Assembly: GCF_020497125.1 (NCBI RefSeq)
Contig: NC_059087.1
Location: 20,679,925 to 20,743,924 of the forward strand
Source: Mauremys mutica
Taxonomy: Eukaryota; Chordata; Testudines; Geoemydidae
DNA length: 64,000 nt
Reading direction: 5' to 3'
The stretch's first letter is position 1, and every line of letters begins with the position of its first letter. Both the position numbers and the translations under genes were made by a program. Of this stretch, positions 39,656 to 49,554 are shown piece after piece. A model generated the notes under the pieces. The model did no database searches. It was not told the DNA's origin and saw only the letters and a list, made by a program, of their open reading frames with translations.

Positions 39656-39980
39656 GTGCTGTCATATGGCAATAGAAAAACCTCTTTGGTCACTATAGAC
39701 TGTATCTACACTACAGGGTCATGTTTGCAAAGCTACAGTCTCCGGAAATGGCCAAGATCTGGGCTTAGATTGTGGAGAAGGAGCTCTATGTGCAACATAG
39801 GACGTTCAAAATGGTGTAAACTAGCCCATTCATCTCAATGCTATGTTCTTGTTCAGCTGAGAACACCCCAAGAAGATGAATACAATGTGAAACAATAGTT
39901 TTGGGACGTGGACTTCTCCATTCCTGTCAGTGGGAGTTTACCTCCTCCTCCTTAGTGCCAGTGCTTGTGAACCTGTGATA

Positions 39981-40056
39981 TGCAGGTGGCATGCCTGTTC
40001 TGAGCTCCCAACCCAGAGGCCCCCCAGACACTGGCTCACAAAGGAGTGGGATAAGG
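39981..40056 (+). repeat. Direct repeat copy 1 (76 bp)
   Basis: Begins TGCAGGTGGCATGCC and ends GTGGGATAAGG. It matches 40812-40887 at 72 of 76 positions, by my count. Family unknown. Confidence 0.85.
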
Positions 40057-40811
40057 GGTGGGGCATGGCCTCCGTATCCTGCCTCATGGGAGATAGGGGC
40101 TCAGGCCCCCAGGGGAGCAGCCCCCCCAACCCAGCTCACATGGGGAATAAGGAGAGGGGCTCAGACACTCCCCACATCAGATCCTGTTTCACATGATGGT
40201 GGGGGGCAGGGACAGTGGTGTGGTGCTTCCCAGATTCCAGCGCACAGAGGAGAGAAGAATGCAGGCTTGATGGGGGAGCCCCCACTCCCTCTGCCACTCA
40301 TTCCCCAGGTCCTCCCTCCCATAGTCCATCCCCTTCCACTCTAGAACACCTTTCCCTTTCTACAGCCCCCTAATCCCTCCCTCCCTCCCCCTTCCTGCAC
40401 TTTCCCAACCTCCACACCTTCCGTACTACTCCCACACATTCACATTTCCCCTCACTGCTTCAACCAGCCATATTCCTTATCACTGTATGAAAAAAAAAAA
40501 TTATAAAAATGTTATAAGGAGCTCATGTTAGGGTGTTGTGTATGAGGAACACCCTGATTTTAAGCAAACTGAGGTCCATTGTTCAGGAAACATGATTGCA
40601 TTATCTTAACCCTTTGATCTTTCTTAGAGTGAATCAAAGCTAATAGATTAATCATTGCTGATGCTGTGCTATGATAAATTGAGGCCTTATCTTACTGAAG
40701 AGGCATGGAGAGGTTCAGGCTTCAGCATGTTTGGCATTATGCTCAGGTCTAGCCACTTTCACTTGCTGAAAAGACCCCATCCTAAACACCAGAGGTGCAG
40801 AACAACCCTTA

Positions 40812-40887
40812 TGCAGGTGGCATGCCTGTTCTAAGCTCCCAACCCAGAGGCCCCCCAGACATTGGCTCACAGAGGTGTGGGATAAGG
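40812..40887 (+). repeat. Direct repeat copy 2 (76 bp)
   Basis: Second copy, 831 bp downstream of the first. The flanking sequences do not match on either side beyond one base. Confidence 0.85.
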
Positions 40888-41029
40888 GTAATGGAATAAA
40901 TGAGAATTCCATACCAAACTTTTGATAGGATCCTCTGAGAAATTGGAGCTGTTTAAAATTATGGAGGAACTTGGCAAGAAACAGATGCTGGCCAGCCTGA
41001 GAGAAGTTGGAGAGAAACAAAGTCAGGCC

Positions 41030-41215
41030 TGGTCTACACTACAGAGTTAAGTTGACGTAAGACAGCTTATCTTGACCTAACTTTGTAAGCATCTACACTA
41101 AAATGCTGGCCGCACCAATCTGTCACCCACTAAATAGACTTAATAACTCCACCTCCATGAGAAGCGTAGCGCTTAAGATGCATCGTTTGTGTAAACGTAT
41201 TACTTACATCGATTG
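41030..41215. mobile_element. MITE (GTCTACACT-end group)
   Basis: Starts GGCCTGGTCTACACTACAGA, followed by GTTAAGTTGACGTAAG and CTTGACCTAAC in inverted relation, then ATCTACACTA. The segment to about 41215 continues with CACCTCCATGAGAAGCGTAG, a module of the longer version of this family. Right end not certain. Confidence 0.65.
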
Positions 41216-41972
41216 TTGGCTATTAGCCCCCCGCTCTGGGGCTCGCTGCCTATCTCTGTGGTTATGAGTCCAGAGTAGGTGAGGCTTGCACCACTTGCGT
41301 TTTTTACAAAAAAGCTTAACTACACAACCCATCAATAATGTACTGAATTTATAAAGCTTCAAGTATATACTATAATTATGTTCCGGTAGTGTTCAAAGTG
41401 TATGCTAAGGATTGGCCCCTGTTGACTGGGCCTTGTATAAATTTCATGTGAAGACATGGTCTCTGCTTCAAAGGATTAATAATCAAAGGAGGCAGGTGAT
41501 GTTGGAAAGGTGGAGAGAAGGGAACAATCAATGTCCCAAGTTAGTATCTTTAAATGGCATTGGGCTAAAAGTAGCATGGAAGCCCCATGGCAACCCCCAT
41601 AGCATGGATTTGGCCTTCTGACAGGAGAAGATGGTCTCCTATTCACCTTTAAATGGAATCAGTTGCTGAATCTCATACCATCTCTACCTGATGGGAGGTA
41701 TTTCCTACTTTCTTCCTTTCTAGCAAGCAGGTAAATGACTAACTAGAGGAGACTCCTCCTATTGATGTGCTGACTAGCTGGCTATCTGCTATTGATGTTA
41801 ATCAGATTAATTCCATTGATTTACATGCACAGTTTCCTTTGTTTAATGTATGTATGGATTTGTCAGTGATTCATTGGTGAAAAGTTGCCATCCGTGTGTT
41901 CCCTAGGTGGGGAAGGGGGTTTCTGCTGTCCTCAGTTAATGTCCTTCGTGAGTTCCATCTCTTATTTTGCAG

Positions 41973-42060
41973 TGAGGAGGCCATGAGGAAGGCTGGTGTA
42001 GCCCACAATAAATCCAGCAAAGATATGGAGAATCATGTTTTTATGAAGGCCAAAACTCGG
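41973..42060 (+). CDS. MED15: MED15 exon 2 (KIX helix region)
   Basis: An 88-nt exon after TTATTTTGCAG, completing the isoleucine codon and encoding EEAMRKAGVAHNKSSKDMEN and HVFMKAKTR; the donor is CGG|GTAAGG. Central part of the KIX domain. Too short and codon-split to be found by ATG-based prediction. Confidence 0.95.
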
Positions 42061-42431
42061 GTAAGGCACTTCCATGTATTTCCAATTGTCTGTCTTGGTG
42101 TGTTGGGAGTAGATAAACCAGGTTCCCAAATGCATCTAGTTTTCTAGCAACATCTGGCCAGGACACCTGCATAAACTATGTTAAATTTATACAGGAGCAT
42201 TTAATGCTAAGTGGGGAACCAAAGTGCTTTGCACACTCTCCAAAAAACAGTGTGAAGTGAAATGTTTGGCAAAGACAATATGGTAAATTCCTGTTATCAC
42301 AAAAGATACAACAGGCTGCCCAGTGACCCTGCAGAACACAGGAGTGTGGCTTATAAGGTCTCATCAACCCATGTGCAGTTAACTGCATGGAACTCGCTTT
42401 ATCTACAGTTTAGCATGACTTGTGCTTAATT

Positions 42432-42512
42432 ACATGGCTCAGGAGTGTGGATTTTTCACACCCCAAGCAATGTAGCTGGATTGACTTAACTGTTGAGTGT
42501 AGATCTGGCTTA
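42432..42512. mobile_element. MITE fragment (GTCTACACT-end group), truncated
   Basis: Read in reverse complement it carries GATCTACACTCAACAG, a TAGCTACATT segment and GTGTGAAAAATCCACACTCC, modules of the 20960-21137 group. Its left part is missing. Confidence 0.6.
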
Positions 42513-42780
42513 AGTAAAGGCATTGGGTTGGTCTATGCTGAAAACTTATGTTTGCATAGCTACAGCTCTCGGATGTGAAAGCACTGAGACTGCTTGGCTA
42601 CACTTACAAATTTGCAGCGCTGCAGCAGGGTGTGAAAACACACCCTCTCCAGCGCTGCAAATTGCGGCGCTGCAAAGCGCCAGTGTGGTCAAAGCCCCAG
42701 CGCTGTCCGTTATTCCCCACAGGGAGGTGGAGTACGGACAGCGCTGGGAGAGCTTTCTCCCAGCGCTGGCGCTTTGACTA

Positions 42781-42844
42781 CACTTAGCGCTTCAAAGCGC
42801 TGCCGCGGCAGTGCTACCGCGGCAGCGCTTTGAAGTGCTAAGTG
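42781..42844. repeat. Near-perfect 28-bp-arm palindrome in inner MITE
   Basis: Arms 42781-42808 and 42817-42844 are reverse complements at 27 of 28 positions with an 8-bp spacer. GC-rich core GCTGCCGCGG / CCGCGGCAGC. Confidence 0.9.
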
Positions 42845-42931
42845 TAGCCACAGCCAGACACAGCTATGCCAACCCAACCCCTGGTGTAGACAGCATTACC
42901 ATTTCTCCAGGAGGTGAATTAATTACAACAA

Positions 42932-43431
42932 TGGGCATGGGGAGTGTGTCTAATAGGCAGGGGCAGGCTGTGCCTACCCAAACAGCCCCATGTGGCCCTG
43001 CCCATGCTCCGTCCAGAGGCCCACTCCTGCTGCTAGTTGGCCCCAGCCCAGGCAGGCTGCTCCTCTTCCGGGAAGGGAAGCCTGCTGGGACTAGGGCGCC
43101 TGGGATTTGCGGTAGCTGGGGCTGCCCAGTGCTGGGGGCCACACCACCAAGGGCTGGAGGGGACGGGGCTGCGCACCTCCTGCCAATGTGGGGCTGGGGG
43201 GGCATGCACCACTTGGCCACCCTCCCGGTGCTCTGGGGGCCACCCGCCCGGTGCTCAGTTGGCTGGGGGAAGGAGGTCGTGCACAGCCCACCCACCTCGG
43301 GCTGAGGCGGTGGGGGGGCTGACAGCTGCAAGGAGGGAAATCTGGGCTGGGGGAAGAGGCCTCAGGCTGAAGGGGTGGGCCAGGCCGGGGGCTAGCCACC
43401 CTTAGCCAGTGGTTCACCCACTGCCCATGGC
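42932..43431. other. Unidentified GC-rich insert, about 500 bp
   Basis: A sharp GC-rich island between two halves of the outer MITE, bordered by ACAACAATGG on the left and CCATGGCAATAG on the right. Six-frame translations give only low-complexity proline/glycine-rich frames, which I do not call as genes. The edges carry weakly inverted GGGCATGGGGAGTG / CCATGGGCAGTGGG. Confidence 0.5.
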
Positions 43432-43860
43432 AATAGAAGAACCCCTCTCATTCCTGTAGTCAGTGTCTACACTTAAAATGCAACAGTGGCAGCTGTGCCA
43501 CGGTAGCACTTCAAGTGTAGACATAGCTTTGTTTGGTATATAAACATGTATACAATACCACTAATATGCAGCTGTATTGGCAGTTGTCTACCTCTTCTAC
43601 CCAGCATTTGCTGTTTCTCCTCCTGTCCTGTCCTGCCCTGCCCTGCACAGTTAAACACAATGACCTTTTCATTAGAAACGTACCCCGCCCATTTCAGTTC
43701 CTGAGCAGATCACAGACTTATGAAAAGCGTACCAGTCCTGAAGGAGGAGGGACCCTTCTGTTACACTGGGGGAGTGGCAGTGTGAGGAAGGGAAACAGTG
43801 AGTCATGGAGTGCGTTGCTTCCCCATTCTGTGCTAAGCTGTTTCTTGTTTTCAACTTTAG

Positions 43861-43912
43861 GAGGAATATCTTTCTCTTGTGGCCAGACTTATTATCCATT
43901 TTCGAGACATTC
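43861..43912 (+). CDS. MED15: MED15 exon 3 (KIX)
   Basis: A 52-nt exon after CAACTTTAG encoding EEYLSLVARLIIHFRDI plus the first base of a histidine codon; the donor is TC|GTAAGT. It is the last long helix of the KIX fold. Confidence 0.96.
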
Positions 43913-44877
43913 GTAAGTAATCCTTATATTTATCTGCTAATTATAGGAGTGCTAGCTTTCTGGGTGGCTTGAATCTGCTAGTTCTGATTGGCATTCTCCA
44001 GAAGTTGCTTCAGTAGTTTCTGTTGCTGGATCTGTGCCCAGCTCCTGAATGTGTAATCTTCACAATATCTGTCTAAAACTGAAGATTCCACTAGAAAGTT
44101 CTTGATATTTCCATTTTTCATTTCACCAAATGTTTTCTCTGAAGTCATCCTGCCTCTCCATTTCCACCAGAACCAGAATGCTGTGAAGACAAAGTGGCTG
44201 AGCTTCATTTATTTGCTGTACTTTGATTTACAAATGAATTGAAAAGCATTAATCTATGTGATATTAAAGTAAATTTTATCCTCAGCATGGAATCCTGAAT
44301 TAGGATACCTGCCCTTCCTTTTAGTTTTATTCCTTCTGAAATAAGTCTCTGGAATGGAACAAACTGTCTCAAAGTGCTTATGAGTCTTCCTAGGTGTGGA
44401 ACTGCTGGAGGAAGCCACCTGTCATACACTGTGCCAGGAAGCTGCGTAGAGGAACTGCCTCAGATGCTTGTCCCATTCTGTAGAAAATGTCACAAAGCAA
44501 GCATTAATCTTGATGCCTGAGAGTGAAATCTGACTTGCAGAGCTCTTACACTGGCAGAACCGTGTGGGATATAGGTGGCAATGATTGACATTACAGAGCA
44601 TGTCTGCAGCAGCACTCCATGGCCAGCTGGGATGCTAAGTTCCTGATGAAGTAATCTAGGAGCTCTCTAGCTCTGTGGCTTGCTACTAGGGTAGGGAATC
44701 TGGGTAAAATGTCTGAAGGCACATTGGCATGGGGATAACTAATGGGAAGCAATTTTTTGCACTATTAATGCATTGGTTGTTGGGAATAAGTTTAAATTGC
44801 CATGTATTTACAGTCATCTGTTCAACACAATGCAGCAACATTTATAACTTGTGTATGTATTCACTCTTATTTTCTAG
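43913..44877 (+). other. MED15 intron 3
   Basis: Intron of 965 bp; no repeat or other structure recognised. Confidence 0.9.
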
Positions 44878-44907
44878 ACAATAAGAAATCTCAGGCCTCG
44901 GTCAGTG
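44878..44907 (+). CDS. MED15: MED15 exon 4 (30-nt micro-exon)
   Basis: Only 30 nt, between TTTTCTAG and GGTAAGAAC. It completes the histidine and encodes NKKSQASVS plus one base of an aspartate codon. The sequence HNKKSQASVSDP matches the human protein as remembered, which fixes both junctions. Confidence 0.93.
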
Positions 44908-46019
44908 GTAAGAACATTTTTTTAGTCTAAATGAAAAATTGTCAGAATTTTGGTGGCATATGAAGTGGGAAGGGAGGGAATACTGCATACTTGCAGCAGA
45001 GGAGGGCAACTTAAATTCTTAATAAATCATACTGTGGTGAAGAGGAAAGTTCTAGTGAGTCTTCTGGACTCTTCACATATGGATGTTGTGTGGATCACTC
45101 ATTTGATTCTACCTCTGTACAGTCTGTTTGTGCTAAATATTATTAAACCTATTCAACAAATGCCAGTGTTGTGAATTGGACTCTCCAGCAGGAAGTAGCT
45201 GAGTTCCCCCTTGCTTACCTTCTTGCAGTCCTCACTGGTGTATGAGCTTGATACCTGTTCTGCATTACAAGTCTATGGCGTAGTCCTGTCAGCAGGAACT
45301 GTGTCCTGATGGACTCTGCATGTGACCGAAGGAATCTCCTTTATAACTATATTAATCCCCCCTGTAAGAGAATATATGGGGAGGCACCAACTATCTGTTG
45401 CCACCTCTTCCCAGCATGGGTTAAAGATGTGCTGCACAATATATGTTAATGCCAGGACTCTGGAGTGCTCTAAAGTTATGTCCTCTTTGATCTGTACCCT
45501 TAAGGAGGAAGGCACATATTACACACTTGATGAACAGCAGTATAATAATGTTTCTGAAACGCTTGTAATGCTCTCTCCTTCAGAATTCTGTTTTCATTTC
45601 CTTTTTCCTAGCCCCAGACCCCAGATTATCACCCTCTCTCTGACTGAGGAGTGCTGAACATGGGTAGTTGAGAAGTGTGTGGAGAAGCTTCAGTGTTTAG
45701 AGTAGAGGTGACTAAAGATTTCCCTTTTGTTAATATATATTTAGTGTTTATTTGGTGCTTTGCATATTTAAAGCATTTCATAAACCTCTAAATAATCCTC
45801 AGACACTGGTGTTCCCAGTTTACAGATGGAAAAATGGAGACAGACTTATGTAAAGCCTCTAAGTCAGTGGCAGAATTGTGAGTGTAGAACTCAGGTTGGA
45901 CTTTTAATCGTATGCTGAGTCCACTAGGCCAAAACTTTTTTGTGGCTCCACAGCATGGAGAACTATTTCAGTGGACAAGTCTTCATCTTGTTCTCTTAGT
46001 AATGATGTTGTATTCGCAG
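44908..46019 (+). other. MED15 intron 4
   Basis: Intron of 1112 bp with an antisense MIR-like fragment at 45770-45925; nothing else recognised. Confidence 0.9.
45770..45925 (-). mobile_element. MIR-like SINE fragment, antisense
   Basis: CCCAGTTTACAGATGGAAAA, TAAAGCCTCTAAGTCAGTGG and CAGAATTGTGAGTGTAGAAC are in reverse MIR order. Confidence 0.65.
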
Positions 46020-46232
46020 ATCCTATGAATGCCCTGCAGAATCTAACAGGCGGCCCCCCAGCAGGAGCAGCTGGAATGGGCATGGCTTCACGAGCTCCAG
46101 GGGCACCAATGGGTGGGATGAGTGGACTTGGGCCAATGGGCCAGCAGATGAGCCTTCCAGGGCAGCAGCCTCCTGGAACCTCTGGGATGGCCCCCCATGG
46201 TATGTCTGGTGTCTCTGCAGCTACTCAACAGA
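46020..46232 (+). CDS. MED15: MED15 exon 5 (Gly/Pro/Met-rich linker)
   Basis: A 213-nt exon after TATTCGCAG encoding (D)PMNALQNLTGGPPAGAAGMG through SGVSAATQQ plus one base; the donor is A|GTAAGT. A low-complexity linker between KIX and the glutamine-rich region, with repeated MGG/GLG/GMA motifs. Confidence 0.95.
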
Positions 46233-46501
46233 GTAAGTATTCACTGTGCTCCCATCCACTGAAATTAAGTCAGTTTAGGGTTCCAGTGCAGAGCCCTTTT
46301 CTACGCCGAAAGGAAGAGAAAGTTACAAAATACTCCCTAGATCTGTTTTTATTGCTCCTGGCAGGAGGATTGGGGATTATGGTGTCTCACCCCTTGTCAC
46401 TGATATGGGAAAAACAGATTTGAATGGGGAGGGGAGGGGAGGGGAGGGACGGTTTGCCTTCAGATACCTCCACCCCCACCATAAATGTCCTAGCTATACT
46501 T

Positions 46502-46667
46502 GTATGCAGTGTTATAGCTGTGTTGATTGCAGAATATTAAAGAGATAAGGTGGGTGAGGTGATGTGTTTTATTGGACCAACTCTTCTTCAGCCCTTTGAA
46601 AGCTTGTCTCTCACCAACAGAAGTTGGTCCAATAAAAGATATTACCTCGCCCACCTTGTCTCTCTAT
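46502..46667 (+). mobile_element. Fold-back SINE insertion
   Basis: Arms 46541-46582 and 46622-46663 are inverted at 37 of 42 positions around a 39-bp centre. Modules TTATTGGACCAACT and CACCAACAGAAGTTGGTCC belong to a repeat I recall from reptile genomes. CTATACTT occurs on both sides (46494-46501 and 46668-46675), a plausible target duplication. Confidence 0.7.
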
Positions 46668-47220
46668 CTATACTTAAAAATTGTGGCTTTCCACTTGGTT
46701 CTGGACTCATTTGCAACTGCATTTGAGACTGAGGTGGAGTATTCTGAGCAAGAGTCTGGCTCGGACTAGTAGACTCCTTCCTCTCAAAATACCTTAGTTC
46801 TTGAACATCCTTAGTGTTTTGTTTCTACCTGCCTTGCTTTATATCACCTCATATTGTGGCCTCCATTGTTCTGGCAGATAGCTAATGAATGAGGCTCCTT
46901 TCAGAGCCCATTCAAACAGCTCCTCCTTTGACCAATGTGTGAGACCTTTTCTTTCTGTTCCCCTCAGGGTATGAATGAGCCCAGCCTCCTCCTCCTCCCT
47001 GCAGTTCTTAAGCTATTTAATTAGATTGCAGAGTCAACCAAAGAGTTGAGGCTTAGATGTAATAGTGATGAGAAATGCTTTGATAGTACGAATAACAAAT
47101 GTTGTTTAAATGTGTATAATATATATCTGGAAATGGGATGCTATAATGGGTCAATGCACTAGCTTTTATGCAATTGCTCCCGTCACCAATGTGTGCTATA
47201 AAAGACACCAAGGTATCTTA

Positions 47221-47337
47221 AAAAGAACGAGGAGTCCTTGTGGCACCTTAGAGACTAACAAATTTATTTGAGCATAAGCTGTCGTGGGCTAAAACCCACT
47301 TCATCGGATGCATGCAGTAGAATTTTCTGGTAAAAAG
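47221..47337 (+). mobile_element. Turtle-type SINE, 5'-truncated
   Basis: Contains TCCTTGTGGCACCTTAGAGA, CTAACAAATTTATTTGAGCA and CCCACTTCATCGGATGCATG in that order. It is the uninverted version of the family at 1105-1260. Confidence 0.85.
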
Positions 47338-47420
47338 TGTTAGCTTGAGATCACCAGTCTTGTCTGTTGGACAACTGTCTACATTTCAGTCATGTTGTAC
47401 AAACACATTCTGACTTTCAG

Positions 47421-47442
47421 CCCAGCTCCAACTGCAACAGAT

Positions 47443-47473
<31 letters not shown>

Positions 47474-47695
47474 TTTCAGCAGCAACAGGCGGCTTTGCAG
47501 CAGCAGCAGCAGCAACAGTTCCAGGCACAGCAGTCAGCCATGCAACAGCAGTTCCAGGTCCAACAGCAGCAGGCGGCAGCAGCAGCAGCTGCACAACAGC
47601 AGCAGCAACAGCAGCAGCTGCAAGCAGCCCAGCAGCAGCAGCAGCAGCACATGCTCAAACTGCAGATGCAGCAGCAGCAGCAAAATCAGCAACAG
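47421..47695 (+). CDS. MED15: MED15 exon 6 (glutamine-rich)
   Basis: A 275-nt exon after TGACTTTCAG encoding (T)QLQLQQMAQQQQ... to ...MQQQQQNQQQ, residues 151-242; the donor is CAACAG|GTAATG. Glutamine codons mix CAG and CAA; the longest pure CAG run is seven units (47447-47467). FQAQQSAMQQQFQVQQQQ matches the family. Alternative frames give poly-Ala, poly-Ser and poly-Cys shadows, which are not genes. Confidence 0.95.
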
Positions 47696-49224
47696 GTAAT
47701 GAACAGCAAAGCAGTCGCAAAGGCATTATTGGTAATCTGCTATCAGCCACTTGTCAAACGGCACCATTCCAGAGATCTGGCTTACATAGCAATATTAAGT
47801 GTCAGCTCTCCACACTAAGGGATTAAAATGCTTCTGCTTCTTGGCAAGGCATCAGCTTGAACTGGTAGAGTTCATTGGCAGCAGTGTGCTCTATCCTAGA
47901 GAAGACTGATCTTTCATAGCAAGAAAGAAGCTAAAATTTTTGTCCCCTTCTTGTTTGAGTCCAAGGACTTGGCACTTGCAAGTTAGAGCACATTAAAGCA
48001 GCCCCGGGCGCCCTGTCTCCTGAGGTGTCCACACTGGCAAGGCATGTAGAGCGCCTGGACTCTGCAGCTGGAGAGTTCCTGGTAATCCATCTCCACGAGA
48101 AGCATAAAGCTTGCTGTGCCCCGGCTGAAATGCCTGGGCATCAGTGTGGACAAGGTGTTGCATTACTGCGCTGTGTTTGGCCTCTGAAAACGTCCCTGAA
48201 GTCAAGTGGCCACTCATTGTTTTGAAACATGCAGATATCCCCTTTCAAAGCTCCGTTTCTGACAGCCGACATGCTTATCTACTCCAGGACAAAGCAAACC
48301 ATTAGTGTGGAATGCTGCTGTTGTGAGTGGGAGGGGGGTGGGGGTATGCTTCTGTCTGACCTTACAAGACAGCATGCTGACACACTCTCAGCCCCCCAGA
48401 ACGCACCACACCCTCCCTGTCACACTCCACCCCCCATTTGAAAAGCACCTTGCAGACACTTGCACACTGGGATAGCTACCACAATGCACTGCTCTTTGTG
48501 GCGTTGCAAGAGCTGCCAATGTGGCCACGCCAGTGCGCTTGCAGCTGACAGTGTAAATACACGGAAGCGTTTTCCCTGCTGTGGTCTCCGAAGGCTGGTT
48601 TAACTCCCAGCGCTCTACAAGTGTAGCCATGCCCTAAGTGTCAGGATGATGTTGGCCTGCTTCGGAGAAGGTCAGGGATGTAGGAGAGGATTGGAGTGGA
48701 CACCCTACTCTCCTCCCTCCCCCAAGTTTCCTCTAGAAATAGTAGCTGTTTTGTGTCAGTTGTGTGAATTACTCATTGTCACTTAAAAAAATGGCGGTAC
48801 AGAAATATGAGGCATGCCTAAAGATGATGCATGCAAGTAGAAGAGGCTGATGCTGTCCTATTCTTGTGCAGGTGTAGGTAAATGGTGATGCTGACATTAG
48901 CTTGATAACAGTTTGGAGAAGTGTTGTGATCTTTTATGCCGGAGAAGCTAGAGGGCTGGGTACCTTCACCTTGAAACTGTCTGTTAGTGGTAGCAGATGA
49001 CTTTGTGCCCTTCTGGAGAGGGGAAATTAGAATATAAACTCCATGAAGGTGAGTTGTTCAAAGCCTGAGGCTGGCTCAAAGGGTAGGACTTTTCATCTGG
49101 GCTAAATGCTTTAACTTAGTATGATGAGTTAAAATGCTGCCTGCAGGCCATTGGCTTTCATTCTAAAACTAAAGACACCGTTGCATTGCTGGAAACTTTA
49201 ACATCCCAGCTTTTCCTGTTTTAG
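47696..49224 (+). other. MED15 intron 6
   Basis: Intron of 1529 bp, about 40 percent of it a MITE-type element at 47985-48637. Confidence 0.9.
47985..48637. mobile_element. Long MITE, about 650 bp
   Basis: The left side reads TTAGAGCACATTAAAGCAGC then TGTCCACACTGGCAAGG; the right end is CTACAAGTGTAGCCATGCCC. These modules match a non-autonomous reptile family I recall. It is rich in CCCC/GGGG and CAGCGC segments and has no convincing open frame. The left boundary is approximate. Confidence 0.6.
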
Positions 49225-49554
49225 ATGCAGCAGCAGCAACTACAGCGAATTGCTCAAATGCAGTTACAGCAGCAGGCAGCTCAGGTTATGCAGGTGCAGC
49301 AGCAGCAGCAGCAACAACAAATACCACAGCAACAGATACAGCAGCAGCCGTCTCAGCAAGTCATGCAACAGCAGATGCAACAGATGCAGCAGCAGCAACA
49401 ACAGCAGCAGCAGGTTGCTCAGGCCCAACAGTCTCAGCTTCCACCACAGTCACAGCCGCAGTCCATGGTGTCTCAGGCACAGGCAATCTCAGGACAGATC
49501 CCTAGTCAGGTCATGTCTGTACCTTTTACCCAGCAGCAGTTAAAAGCCATGCAG
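49225..49554 (+). CDS. MED15: MED15 exon 7 (glutamine-rich)
   Basis: A 330-nt exon after TGTTTTAG encoding MQQQQLQRIAQMQLQQQAAQ to FTQQQLKAMQ, residues 243-352; the donor is CAG|GTAAGT. Includes QSQLPPQSQPQSMVSQAQAI, which anchors it to the family. Confidence 0.95.

Larger units (their letters stand above)
31748..41972 (+). other. MED15 intron 1
   Basis: Intron of 10.2 kb. Its first 500 bp belong to the CpG island. It contains a broken RTE-type LINE (35190-37165), an LTR-like element (37501-38202), a MIR-like SINE (38631-38845), MITE/hAT elements between 39245 and 39655, a 76-bp direct repeat pair (39981 and 40812) and a MITE at 41030. In 32.3-35.1 kb I recognise nothing. Confidence 0.85.
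42531..43527. mobile_element. MITE interrupted by another MITE and a GC-rich segment
   Basis: The outer element starts GGTTGGTCTATGCTG and ends AAGTGTAGACATAGC. Its modules (TTTGCATAGCTACAGCTCTC ... ACAGCTATGCCAACC ... CTGGTGTAGACAG ... GAAGAACCCCTC) are split by a palindromic MITE at about 42591-42858 and by a GC-rich block at about 42932-43431. After removal of both the order fits the uninterrupted family as I recall it. Confidence 0.65.
42061..43860 (+). other. MED15 intron 2
   Basis: Intron of 1800 bp, of which about 1.1 kb is MITE-derived: a fragment at 42432-42512 and a doubly interrupted MITE at 42531-43527 that encloses a GC-rich block. A (TCCTG)n-like run is at about 43617-43645. 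Confidence 0.9.
46233..47420 (+). other. MED15 intron 5
   Basis: Intron of 1188 bp. It holds a (GGGGA)n-like run near 46420-46447, a fold-back SINE at 46502-46667 and a turtle-type SINE at 47221-47337. Confidence 0.9.

Noticed and set aside
42811..43405. Pro/Gly-rich frames in the GC-rich block of MED15 intron 2
   Set aside because: Overlapping frames are open on both strands, with no domain and no splice context; this is a base-composition effect in a probable repeat.
47392..47826. Poly-Ala, poly-Ser and poly-Cys frames over MED15 exon 6
   Set aside because: They are shifted readings of CAG/CAA codons; the glutamine frame is the one that joins the flanking exons in phase.
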